A DNA stretch of 64,000 bases from Dendrolimus kikuchii (lineage: Eukaryota > Arthropoda > Insecta > Lepidoptera > Lasiocampidae): positions 11,567,338 to 11,631,337 of the forward strand of contig CM034401.1 in the NCBI GenBank assembly GCA_019925095.2, given 5' to 3'. Below are positions 54,739-64,000 of this stretch, one piece after another. Position numbers and translations under genes: made by a program. Below the pieces are notes generated by a model. The model had not been told where the DNA came from. It ran no database searches and worked only from the letters and a program-made list of their open reading frames with translations. The first letter of the stretch is position 1. Every line of letters begins with the position of its first letter.

Positions 54739-55262
54739 ATCTATAATAATATTATAAAGAGGAAAGATTAAATTGTTTGTTTGCATTGAAGAGGCTCCGA
54801 AACTACTGAACCGTTTTGAAAAATTCTTTCACTGTTGGCAAGCTACACTATCCTCGGGTGACATAAGCTATATTATATTTACAAAAATATTAGGGATCTT
54901 TACTAAAACTCCAATAATGTAACCCAAGGTGTAAAAAAAATACCTAAAATCGTGTGCGCTGTGAAAACTATTGATGGTAGAATAAAACAATGTAGGACGA
55001 CTTTACAGAACAAATAATTCTTTACAAAAAGTGTCGTAATAGCATATGTGTAACTATTATAGTTATGCCACAATAAGTGTTCTTTTATTTTAAAACTTTA
55101 ATTAAAATTCGGCCGCTAGAAAAGGCTCTTTATTTGTTTCTTGGTATTGATCCTTATCAAAATAAATTAATTCATATTCAAAACTGCTTCAATACCTTTA
55201 TATAACTTTTTGAATTATTCAATTCGAACATCCCATTTGAAAGATATCACGAGTTTAAAAAT
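54739..55262 (+). repeat. Helitron-like repeat H1, copy 2
   Basis: Begins ATCTATAATAATATTATAAA and runs parallel to the reverse complement of 12507-13034 through CCAATAATGTAACCCAAGGT and AAAGATATCACGAG. Non-coding. The far end is not defined. Confidence 0.6.
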
Positions 55263-55620
55263 GTAAGTATTAGAACACGCGGCAGTGACGCTTTTTCGTG
55301 AGCGAAAAATCGTAAGACCCCGTCTATATAGAAGTTACACTTCAAAAAAAAAAAACTGGTGGTTATCGAAAAAGGTCATATATATAGATAGCATACTCTA
55401 ACAGGAATATTGAATGAATAATAAAATAAACATACACTTTAACGCCAAATAACATGAAAGTAAAGGTCTTTGGATAGTATTATTGTAAACTTTGTGTATA
55501 ACCTTACTATAACGTCGAGAACATGAAATATTATTTTTGCCATCTAGCAATATTCTATCCTATCTGTAGTCAAGGTCAGTGAATTATAACAAACCGAATT
55601 TATTCATGTTATTTTAATTT

Positions 55621-55813
55621 TACTTCCATGATCAAATTGATCGTGTACTAGCAGAAGGTGATGGCAGGAGCCTTAAGAACAGACGAGCGTGCTTGACAAG
55701 AGTTATGAATGTCAAAGAAGCAAGTGAGGTGTGTAAGAATAAGCCTAAATGGCGCTCTGTTGTTCGTGCCTACCCCGCAAGGGAACTGGCGTGAAGTTAT
55801 GTATGTATGTATG
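55621..55813 (+). repeat. LINE-A 3' end, longest copy, 11-bp TSD
   Basis: A 193-bp fragment flanked by TATTTTAATTT at 55610-55620 and 55814-55824. The reading frame FHDQIDRVLAEGDGRSLKN … EVCKNKPKWRSVVRAYPARE, LA, stop shows that this family is the C-terminus of a LINE ORF2 followed immediately by its (ATGT)n tail, not a SINE. Confidence 0.9.
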
Positions 55814-55829
55814 TATTTTAATTTAAACG

Positions 55830-58224
55830 CTGATCCAGGTTAAAAATCCATTAAAACCAATACGGATATAAAAATGCTACGTTTCACGTGAGAAGTCATT
55901 TTTATAGTTTACCAAAGATATCTAACCGAATTTAGTGCAAAAATGTTTTCTTTTTATTTTGGCGATATTTACCACAGAACACCCAACAAAGCGGGTGTGT
56001 AAGGTTCCGTTTAGCTTCTTTTAATAAAATAAGTGTTCTGTTAATTATCGCAAGGTATTTAAGCTCTTGTTTACAAAATTAAAGTCATTATTATAAAAAT
56101 AGCCATCAATTCAATATATTTAATGCGAAAATGGGTATACAAAAGGTGTTATAAATTTAAATTATGTAATGTAAATTTAATGTAGAACAGCTCTCCAAAT
56201 TCTACCTTTCGGCATGCATATGTAGAAGTATCCTGCTTACAAATTCTGGTATAATATATTTATCTAATTATTTATTTAATTATTTACCTAATAAGATTTC
56301 AACCAATAAATTATAAAACTGTGAATTAAAATTATAACGATGTCAATTACAATAAAAAGTAACTGAGATACATAAACTTAATTTATACAATCTAAATTTT
56401 AATTTTGTCATTTAAATATTCACTGATACTGTAATATGCCTTATCAGTTAACATTTTTATTCATCATAGACTATGTTGAAAAAATGCACGCATGTCGTAA
56501 ATGAAGTAACCCGACCCTTGCACGATGGTAGAACGATTGGTCTCCCATAGAAACAGAACTGATTAGTTCTTAAGTTCATAAATATAAAAAAGTATTATAT
56601 ATAAAAAATGCGATAGTAACTCGACCTGTCTGTCTTTTAAGCCTTCACGGAAAAACTACTAGGAATACTGGATTTGCTTTGGTGTAATTTTGTTTAAATG
56701 TAGATTTAATACCGAAAATGGACCTAAATACTTTTCATTCCGGGATAGTTTGCGATGTAAAATGAAGTAAATCTTCCGGGGGAAAATAGTATCAACATAA
56801 AAATTGAATACAATGTAACCTGTATTAACTAAGGCCTGCTGTTTAAACAAGAGGCACGCACTAGAGTTTGTCTCGCAGCGCAGCCACAGGGTGAACTCTT
56901 CTCTCGTCGGATATAAATTAACAATTTAAGTTCAATTTCTACATTTTACATTCAATTATAAAAAAAAACCAAATTTATTTCATTTTCTCTTACTATCCTC
57001 TAGCCTATTGCTACTCAAAAACTATTAATATCTCACAACTGTTATACATTTTTACGTTTTTATAAATTAAATTTCACATCACAACACCACTTTTGAGTTC
57101 TCGTCAAAAACTTAGGCTTTTAAAAGTTGACATATGTATAGCGTTACTATAACGAGAATTGGCAACACTGAATATAAGTAGTTCGCTATGGTTAAAAAAG
57201 GCCTTGTAGGCAGAAACGTAACACTCTCCAGATTGCTTTAGGACGTCCGAAGGCTCAAGGTCACGTCCGTGCCTTACAATTTATAATATGCTTGTGCACA
57301 CTTAAATATACTTTCCTTATCCAGATATGTTGTAAGCCACGCCCATCAGCCGCGTCCGTCAGCCGTGACTTATAATATGCACGCAGCTTGAGAGCTGGAG
57401 ATGGAAGTCTATTTTTTTTAAACGAATTATAAACATATATTTTGAAATAGCCACGGCTAAGTACGTTCGACACCCCGCCAGTAGGCTAAAGTTTGTCGAA
57501 TAAAACATTAAAACTTTACAACTTAGCCGTAACTCGTCGGCAGTCGATTATCAAGTTATTCATTAATTAGCCAAATAGTTATCAACTGGTATTTGAGCCG
57601 GCTATTGAACAACCATTAGATGGAAGGCAAATTTCTGTTGGATACATCACAAACAGCGAGTGATAAATGTAGAAATAGGGCACAGAATAACCCCTTTCTA
57701 TCAAGTGGGCCGTCTGCCTGTCTGCTGAACTCGTGCCATAAAAAAAAAAATATGCATATACTCATATGGGGTTTATTTGTATAATTATATATGACAACAA
57801 CCAAGATTATCTGTAATAACATAATGTATATGTTATATATTGTTTCTGTTGAACAAAACCAAAGCTATACGCGCTGTTTAGTGTTGAATGACATTACCTT
57901 TCTAGAAAAAAATTGAATCTGTGTATATATTCCTATCAAGTCATAATTTTTTATTACATATCCAACAGCTATACTTATAACTTAAAACAATCAACTCTGT
58001 TTAATATGAATGTTGCCAATTACTGAATACTTCACGCTTTACAATGTATTTGTGCAAAACCAAGACCGCAATAAAGAGTTTGTTTATGTTATAAGCTCTA
58101 TATAAATGCAGTATATTTAATAAAATAAAATAATGTAAAGTAATGTAAAATAATGCCTGCTGTAGCGTCCCCCATATAGTATATGTTGTATATAGTATAT
58201 AAGTAACTAAAAAAATAATATTTA

Positions 58225-58225
<1 letters not shown>
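55830..58225. other. intergenic, repeat scraps only
   Basis: Contains repeat H4 (56596-56890), a diverged F5 relative (57010-57110), an R300 scrap (57697-57745), and a local imperfect duplication near 57260-57385 in which TTATAATATGC follows a CGTCCGT-like block twice. No gene recognised. Confidence 0.45.
56596..56890 (+). repeat. repeat H4, uninterrupted copy
   Basis: GTAACTCGACCTGTCTGTC … TTCACGG … TTTAATACCGA … AAATCTTCCGGGGG … TGTAACCTGTATTAA … GAGGCACGCA. It shows what the locus 18595-19465 looked like before the R300 insertion. Confidence 0.6.

Positions 58226-58228
<3 letters not shown>

Positions 58229-58317
<89 letters not shown>
58229..58317. repeat. (AT)n microsatellite, ~44 units
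   Basis: Uninterrupted AT tract of 89 bp. The Tyr/Ile repeat frames over it are artefacts. Confidence 0.98.
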
Positions 58318-58322
<5 letters not shown>

Positions 58323-58401
58323 CATATATATAATGTGTAGTTATTATGTTATTAGAATTTTGTGTATTACATAATAATAACATAAAACAGCCTTACGTCT
58401 G

Positions 58402-58583
58402 TCATTGCTGCGTTTGGGCTTCCCTTATTACATTGTAAGTAAACGACCAGTATACCCGCCACGCTTGTCCAAGGTGGATTTGCGGGATGACACATGGTTT
58501 ATCTCGATTTACAGATTTTATCACAACGTGGAAGTCAATTTCTTCACCATCGTCTTCATATAATGTAACGATATATCCTAATT
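58402..58583 (-). other. possible terminal coding exon, unknown family
   Basis: On the minus strand an acceptor (TTTTGTTTGTCAG) is followed by a 60-codon frame, ELGYIVTLYEDDGEEIDFHV … KPCVIPQIHLGQAWRVYW, ending at a TGA (58402-58404). A donor-like CGG|GTATAC inside means it could instead be an internal exon. Its composition is protein-like, unlike neighbouring AT-rich frames. No partner exon was found, and upstream exons (58.6-60 kb) are not evident. Confidence 0.3.
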
Positions 58584-58649
58584 CTGACAAACAAAATAGA
58601 AACAATAAAATATTGAAAAAAGGATAAAAAAAAAGCACCATTTGAGTAA

Positions 58650-59560
58650 TTTTTTTTAGTTCTGTAGAAATTTTAGCAAAACGGCAGCCTTATGAGATCG
58701 TCATCTGTTTTTGGATAATATGTCACAGTCATTTAATCCGGAAGTTTTGGGTTTGGTAATCAAATTATAAAATTATATTTGCACGACGGCATGAGAACCT
58801 CCTTTTTTTGAATTCAGTTAAAAAATTACGAAAATTTGTTGACTAAAAAATACTTTAATGGTGCGGGGTCCGTCACGCACTTGCCCATTTTTCATCCGAT
58901 CTTATGTTTAAGCAAAAGTATCTGACATAGTATCATTTTGGGTATTTTTTGGCCGATTGGGGAATTTTTGTAAATTCAATCTGGATAGTCTGAGTTTGAC
59001 ACCTTTGTCTACCATGATTACGGCTATTGAAAAGTGACCGAAACGTCGGAATAAAAATTAAAATCAAATAAACATTGTGCTTAAAACTCTTAAAACTTAT
59101 AATTATGTGTACTAGTCGCGAAAATTTAAGAAAATTAATACTATTGATTTAAAGATTATTCTATACTATTAGGGTGACAAGTCGTAGAGATAATCCATGA
59201 ATTGATTAAAATTAAATATTGATATAATAAGAGACGGGGATGGATGCTTTGAGAAAGAAGAAGACTGCACATTGAAATTTGGAAAGAATATTTTGAAGGA
59301 ATATATGAAAAATTCATGCCACATGTGAACAGTGTGATTGATGAAAAGCAGAAAAAAAGACAATGGCGGCAGTAAAGGTATAAATGCAATTGTGAAAGCT
59401 TTAAATAGTCTGAAAGGGCTGCGGGATAGGATAGGATTACTGTTGAAATATGAAGACTGGCCAAGGCATGGTTGCAAGTTAACTGTGATTACACATTAAC
59501 TTGCGTTCGATGAGTGGCATAGACCATAGGGTATAGACCATAATATTGATGTAATACTGT
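58650..59560. other. intergenic, nothing recognised
   Basis: No coding similarity or structure. Around 59170-59510 the minus strand is open in two frames because the plus strand is purine-rich; neither resembles a protein family. Confidence 0.35.
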
Positions 59561-59563
59561 TAC

Positions 59564-59659
59564 GGTCTTATTCATATTGAGTTAGATTAAGTTTGAAGGG
59601 TCCTTCGTGGACCATAAAGAAGCCTTCAAACTTACTCTAACTCAATATCTATAAGACCG
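59564..59659. mobile_element. PIF/Harbinger-like MITE, 96 bp, TTA TSD
   Basis: Inverted arms CGGTCTTATTCATATTGAGT… and …ACTCAATATCTATAAGACCG pair over about 37 bp. TTA flanks both ends (59561-59563, 59660-59662), matching the 3-bp TWA target of PIF/Harbinger elements. A shorter relative lies at 29412-29479. Confidence 0.75.
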
Positions 59660-59741
59660 TTATTATTATTTATTGTGCCCTAATAGAAAGGCAAAGTGTT
59701 ACAACAGCACTGCAAAAAATATCAGTATCAATATCATAATT

Positions 59742-59793
59742 TGTCTTGTTTTGTTTTGTATTTGAATACTCAAATCCAAAACAAAACAAGACA
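59742..59793. repeat. palindrome, 17-bp perfect stem
   Basis: TGTCTTGTTTTGTTTTG (59742-59758) pairs exactly with 59777-59793. The intervening TATTTGAATACTCAAATC also folds (ATTTGA/TCAAAT), so nearly the whole 52 bp is palindromic. Confidence 0.85.
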
Positions 59794-59884
59794 CTTTTTA
59801 AATTGTGTGTATTGTGAAATATTAATATAAAAACTTAATTTATAAACACAATAGGACATGCTCTTTCTTTCATTTGGATTTAAT

Positions 59885-60118
59885 GGATTGAAGGTTACCA
59901 TCGCCTAAGGACACTTCTCACTCCAAAGGTGATACCAATGTGCAGCCGCCCTCTAAAGGGATACTGCAATCTATATAATCTACTCTAAACCAGAGATGGT
60001 AGACATTCATACATTCAGCAAATACCTTACCATCTGGCTGTGGGTTGTTTTATTGCCTCTTACAATAGGCCACCCAAACGCAGGAATTGTTATTATTTCC
60101 CATTCTTGCACGGATAAA
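59885..60118 (+). repeat. R300 repeat, old diverged copy
   Basis: Recognisable from GGTTACCATCGCCTAAGGAC through TGGCTGTGGGTTGTTTTATT to TTCTTGCACGGATAA, but with many changes and a broken frame, in contrast to the near-identical copies at 18.8 and 53.2 kb. Confidence 0.65.
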
Positions 60119-60214
60119 GTTAAAGACTATCCTGGCAACATTTTGTACGACTTACGTTGATTGCAGCGTCGTATCTATGGAATTTCTTGTTGGCACTATT
60201 TTAGGAGTTTTTGG

Positions 60215-60345
60215 CGGGAACTGAAAGGAGACGTTGTGCTATGCAGTTTTATTTTCTAAAAATGTGTGAAATTACTCTAAAATGAACAATAGTCGTAGGA
60301 TATTGATAGTTTTTGAGTAGTAATTATGTGTTTTTATGAGAAATG
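60215..60345 (+). repeat. dispersed repeat F5, copy 2
   Basis: Reverse complement of 2445-2595, following GGCGGGAACTGAAAGGAG. The boundaries are not defined. Confidence 0.6.
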
Positions 60346-60349
60346 TGAA

Positions 60350-61760
60350 CTATATAACCAAACGTGGCCTTTCGAGTTTTCAGAAGAACTTCGTTGAATG
60401 ACGTCGATTGTAGCCTACAATACAACGGCGCCTAGCTTAAAGGCCTAGTGCCAAGCTTTAAACATAAAAAAAACACTATTTTAGGTTGGTAGTGCGTTTC
60501 GTGAAATTTCAGTAGTTGCCATCCTGCCGCGTCGCCACAATACATCCAATCACAGGACAGAAAGCTGTAACCAAATTGTCTATTGTTTTCTTGTTGAAAA
60601 GAGATAAAGTTATGTGTTGCGCATCTTGCATCCCTCACCGACTGTGAACTTTCGCCTCGCAAGTCTTCGTGAACCAAGCATCTGAATTTTGAATTTTTTG
60701 AGGTGGGGATCTTGGCGTGCCGCCATATTGTGCTGAGCTGTGTGTGCTGAAAGTGATTTTAATATTAATAGTATCAGTGTAAACTCTTTATTGGTTTTCG
60801 GAATTGAAAAGAAAAAGGTATGACCTAAAATAATATTAGTTTTTGTTATAAATTTTTAAATGTTTATTGCAATCATCATTGTCAGTAAAATGCCGGCTGG
60901 AATATCAATATCCATCCTTAAATTTTGTCTTACAAATTATTGCCAGTCGTCACCAAGTATACTTATATACTTTTTGTAAAATAGTTTAAACTTCTTTACT
61001 TATGTTTATGTTTGTATAAATACTACTACCTACTAGTACCTATAAACAATAGTAGTCATGTTGGTATTTAGATATAATCATATTGGTCAATGTTTAAAAT
61101 TTATTGTTTCAATTTCCGATTACTCATTTATTTTTATAGCGGTTTAAATAAGTTATCTGAACAAATCCCTGTGAATAAATCCTGTGCTTATAATTAATTG
61201 TTAATTTACTATATTTCCGGGAAAACCATCCTTTGTGAATAACAAGGGAACGATGATTCATCGATGTGTTCCTACTACCCATTTTGTTTAAGGATACAAT
61301 AGAGAGGTTTATATTATTATAGGCTGAATGTTTAATTTGCGTTTTAAGACAATTAATTAAATGTGATATAAATACCGTTGAATGATGTTATAAATCAATT
61401 CTTGAAATAGGTATATACTTTCTAATTTAGAAACGTGCCTTCCAATGTACCAATATTTGGTGCCTAACGAAGTTTTGCAGTACAATCTGCTGTACCTACT
61501 CATCTTCTATAAAAACAATTATGGTCTCTGTGATACTTATATTTACTACCGAGAACAAGGAGACTATTTTATACGTCATGCAACTATACACGGGTGGCGG
61601 GTATGCGTAGAAATTCTTATCTCGAAACGTATTACCATTTTATTTTCACTTGTGATCTAACTTGGGGCTGTATGTGTGAATAACTTTACTTTTATTGTAT
61701 TAAATGTCACCGCATCCGCGGCAGTTTTATGTCTGTGACATAGCAGACAAACTGTAAAAG
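60350..61760. other. intergenic; possible promoter/5' UTR near 60.6-60.8 kb
   Basis: About 60640-60830 is GC-richer, contains GCCGCCATATTGTG and ends at a donor-like AAAAAG|GTATGACC, as a non-coding first exon on the plus strand might. No coding exon was found downstream inside the window, so this is speculative. Confidence 0.2.
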
Positions 61761-61764
61761 AGTC

Positions 61765-62005
61765 GTTTATGCTGGTACGGCCACGTTTTATGAAAACCGG
61801 TTAGTTACTTCAGGAACAAATGTCTAGCCATGCCACCTCCGCCAGGTCCCGGGGTAGGTCTCAGAAATGCTTGCTTGACATGTATGATGACATGCCTACT
61901 AATGGTTTCTAATACAAGGGATGCCGCAGACCGCGCGAAGTAGAGAAAAAAGTAGGACGGCGGACTTTAGGCGTCGACGCGAAAGCAACCGGGATTTGAT
62001 GCTCG
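61765..62005 (+). pseudogene. LINE reverse-transcriptase C-terminal scrap
   Basis: Across two or more frames the sequence reads KCLAMPPPPG-like, GRSQKCLLDMYDDMPTNG, then REVEKKVGRRTLGVDAKATG. This matches the …RGRPRKRWLDxxKxDM…DRAKWRxxxRxADP… tail of RTE-type insect LINE proteins. Heavily decayed. Confidence 0.55.
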
Positions 62006-63331
62006 GATGCTGATAATGAATTGCTAGGTGATTGATTCCAAAGTATGATCATTATCCTAGCTTTAAATCTCGATTACCTTCGGAGTGGGGCGTTGCCTCT
62101 AATCTTTTTCAATTGACACGGTCTTTGGCATCTCTCAGTAAATTTTACTAAGCTACTCGTATTATTTATTGATATATATCATTCCTCATGAGAGCGACGT
62201 CTAGCAAACGTTTTATGAGTCATCTCTTTATACTGGAATCTGGTGCACTTTTTCTAGAAGACGGTCGAGGCGGCATCTTCTGATATTTGTTTTCCACATA
62301 GTTCGTGATCTATGTGACAAATGGCGATGTCAGATATCGTAGTATATAATCACACCAGTGTCCAACAGCGACGATCAGAATAATCTCTATTTTTTACGAC
62401 CCTGACTAACGCTTTTGGTTCATCTAATTTCTTACTTCGTACTTGCACAATGGCTTATTATACTTCTACGTGATCTTAACTCGAACGTCGACAGTTTGGA
62501 CTTTATTGTAGTAAGTGCGCTATTAATTTTGCCGAAAATTCGTTGGATGTTTGCAATTTTATTTTCAATAGAAAATGAAGATAATAAAAAGAAACTACGT
62601 TTAAAACATGTCTAGTTTATCAATAAAACCTCTCCATTAAAGGCATTTGTAAGGGTTGAAGCATAGCTGTGCAAACTTGCAAAAATTGCCGCTTTTTATT
62701 GATATCTGCGACACTATTAGTACTGCGGGTTAAATACAAAAAGGTAAACCGCTGCACTCCCGAAATAACTCGCGAAAAATTAAATAATTCAAAACTAAGT
62801 CACTATTTTTTATTGCCTGAAATAGGCAGACGGCCCACCTCAAGAACAATTGAACTTAATTCTTTGATTTTTGGCATATAAAGTGCACATGAAGGTGGAT
62901 TAAATAAATAAAGGAAAACTGCATACTATAAGCCACAACGTGTACGAGCAATGCGGGTTCTCGTCGAAGTCGTATGTCTTGGAGAGCGGATACTAGTATG
63001 TATTAACATTTATGATCACTCTTAGCCATCAACAGATATCTGCACACTAGACATTTTTTCATATAAACTAAGATATAGATTGCAGAGCAACGTTTTGAAG
63101 CAGCTTCTGCAGAGGTCATAAATTTCGACGCAGACTAAACGTCATAAAGAGACTTAATTTCATCGCTAAATGTGTGCTTCTTGTGCTATTTATTATTCAT
63201 TGCCCCAACTTTAAAGTACAGTCAATCAACAACTAACAACAGCTATATGTAGCCGATAAGATGCAGCAGTTTGCGTTAAAATATTAAAATGAAAGTAAAA
63301 GCAGAGAAGGATTTTGCATTAATTTATGGCC

Positions 63332-63374
63332 AGACTAGCTATGTGTGATAAACCCATATCACACATAGCTAGTC
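63332..63374. repeat. short palindrome, ~19-bp stem
   Basis: GACTAGCTATGTGTGATA and its reverse complement TATCACACATAGCTAGTC flank a six-base centre (AACCCA), with imperfect GGCC pairing beyond. It may be a minimal MITE; similar arm sequence (ATGGCCAGACTA) occurs near 1870. Confidence 0.8.
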
Positions 63375-63395
63375 CGGGCCTAAAGACTGTACTGG

Positions 63396-63517
63396 CTGCA
63401 AAACTTCCGACACAGTTTCCACTAAAACGATAGCTTACATTATTTTTAAAATGCTGTGATACTTTGTGTTCTGGCAATTTGAAGTCAAGTGTGGACGAAA
63501 TCGCGGGCATATCCTAG
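63396..63517 (+). repeat. Helitron-like repeat H3, 3' part
   Basis: Shares TTTCCACTAAAACGATAG…, ATACTTTGTGTTC and the 3' end GGGCATATCCTAG with 28125-28590 and 41255-41712. Truncated at its 5' side. Confidence 0.6.
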
Positions 63518-64000
63518 TTGTTAATAAGAATGGTGCAAGATTTCCTGCGGTTTAAATCCGCAAATGGCAAATGTTATCGATTTTCTCGATGTATTAGGTT
63601 TACGAAGGACAGTTTCCACGTTTTCTACTTTATTTTTATTATACATAATAATAGTTTCGTGTTTTATCACGAGCAAGCTTGATGTTAAAAACAATGATGC
63701 GATCGAGGCTGAAGAACCCTTACCTAAAAAAATAATTGCAATTGTTCAATTCTTAAATAATAGGACATAAAACATTGTTATTTGAACGGCACTGTCTCTC
63801 TTAGCGTATTTTATTTCGTTATAAAAACCGGCAAGTTTGGTTGGTAATTGTTAGGCTGTTGACCTTCAAACTTCTTAAGTCAAGGTCGTAGATAAATAAA
63901 AGTTATGTGTATATTATATGTACAAAAGGGAGCAATCCATCTAAAGTGGCTCATATTGTGCTACCGGCGCTAGTATAATGTAACCAGGATGAGCGCCTTC

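Larger units (their letters stand above)
62010..64000. other. intergenic, nothing coding recognised
   Basis: Short open frames only. Contains an R300 scrap (62824-62845, GGCAGACGGCCCACCT), a palindrome (63332-63374) and the end of a Helitron-like repeat (63396-63517). Confidence 0.4.

Overview
The window is nuclear DNA from an insect, most likely a moth or butterfly (Lepidoptera). It is AT-rich, its genes are split by GT/AG introns, and its introns are full of Helitron-like fragments, mariner/Tc1 elements and 5'-truncated LINEs with (ATGT)n tails, as is typical of lepidopteran genomes. No bacterial genes, operons, CRISPR arrays or rRNA/tRNA genes were recognised. Four host loci could be assembled exon by exon, with reading frames that agree across every splice site except where noted.

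Left part (1-15 kb): a DD37D Tc1/mariner remnant; a THAP-domain gene on the minus strand (4222-5475) broken by one frameshift and one in-frame stop; and a complete three-exon MEA1 homologue on the plus strand (6950-14832, 149 aa). MEA1 intron 1 holds a threefold nest: a short hairpin element split by a 2.29-kb hAT-like element with an exact 8-bp target duplication, itself split by a 1.27-kb Tc1-like element. The same intron holds a >1-kb foldback-like element and a 155-bp (AT)n tract.

Middle (15.4-28.7 kb): an eight-exon secreted serpin on the minus strand (443 aa), tail-to-tail with MEA1. Its reactive-loop hinge is of the inhibitory type. Its introns carry a 2-kb DDE transposon, a mariner that itself carries a LINE insertion, a dispersed ~300-bp repeat and Helitron-like pieces.

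28.7-47 kb: gene-poor. It holds a jockey-type LINE with an inactivated reverse transcriptase, inserted in the core of a second foldback copy (30.1-34.3 kb), then LINE and Helitron scraps and palindromes. Nothing coding is recognised between about 37 and 44.7 kb.

47.0-49.8 kb: a three-exon bHLH-leucine-zipper gene on the minus strand, the AP-4 homologue (TFAP4 / Drosophila cropped, 328 aa). 50-64 kb is again repeats: a second LINE split by the ~300-bp repeat, a 26-bp minisatellite, precise LINE insertions, a PIF/Harbinger-like MITE, a second (AT)n tract, and two weak candidate exons or pseudo-exons.

The genes are unrelated in function (a conserved small acidic protein, a protease inhibitor and a transcription factor). 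The most informative content is the insertion archaeology, because several insertions have exact target-site duplications and can be ordered in time. I saw no convincing novel multi-gene system.
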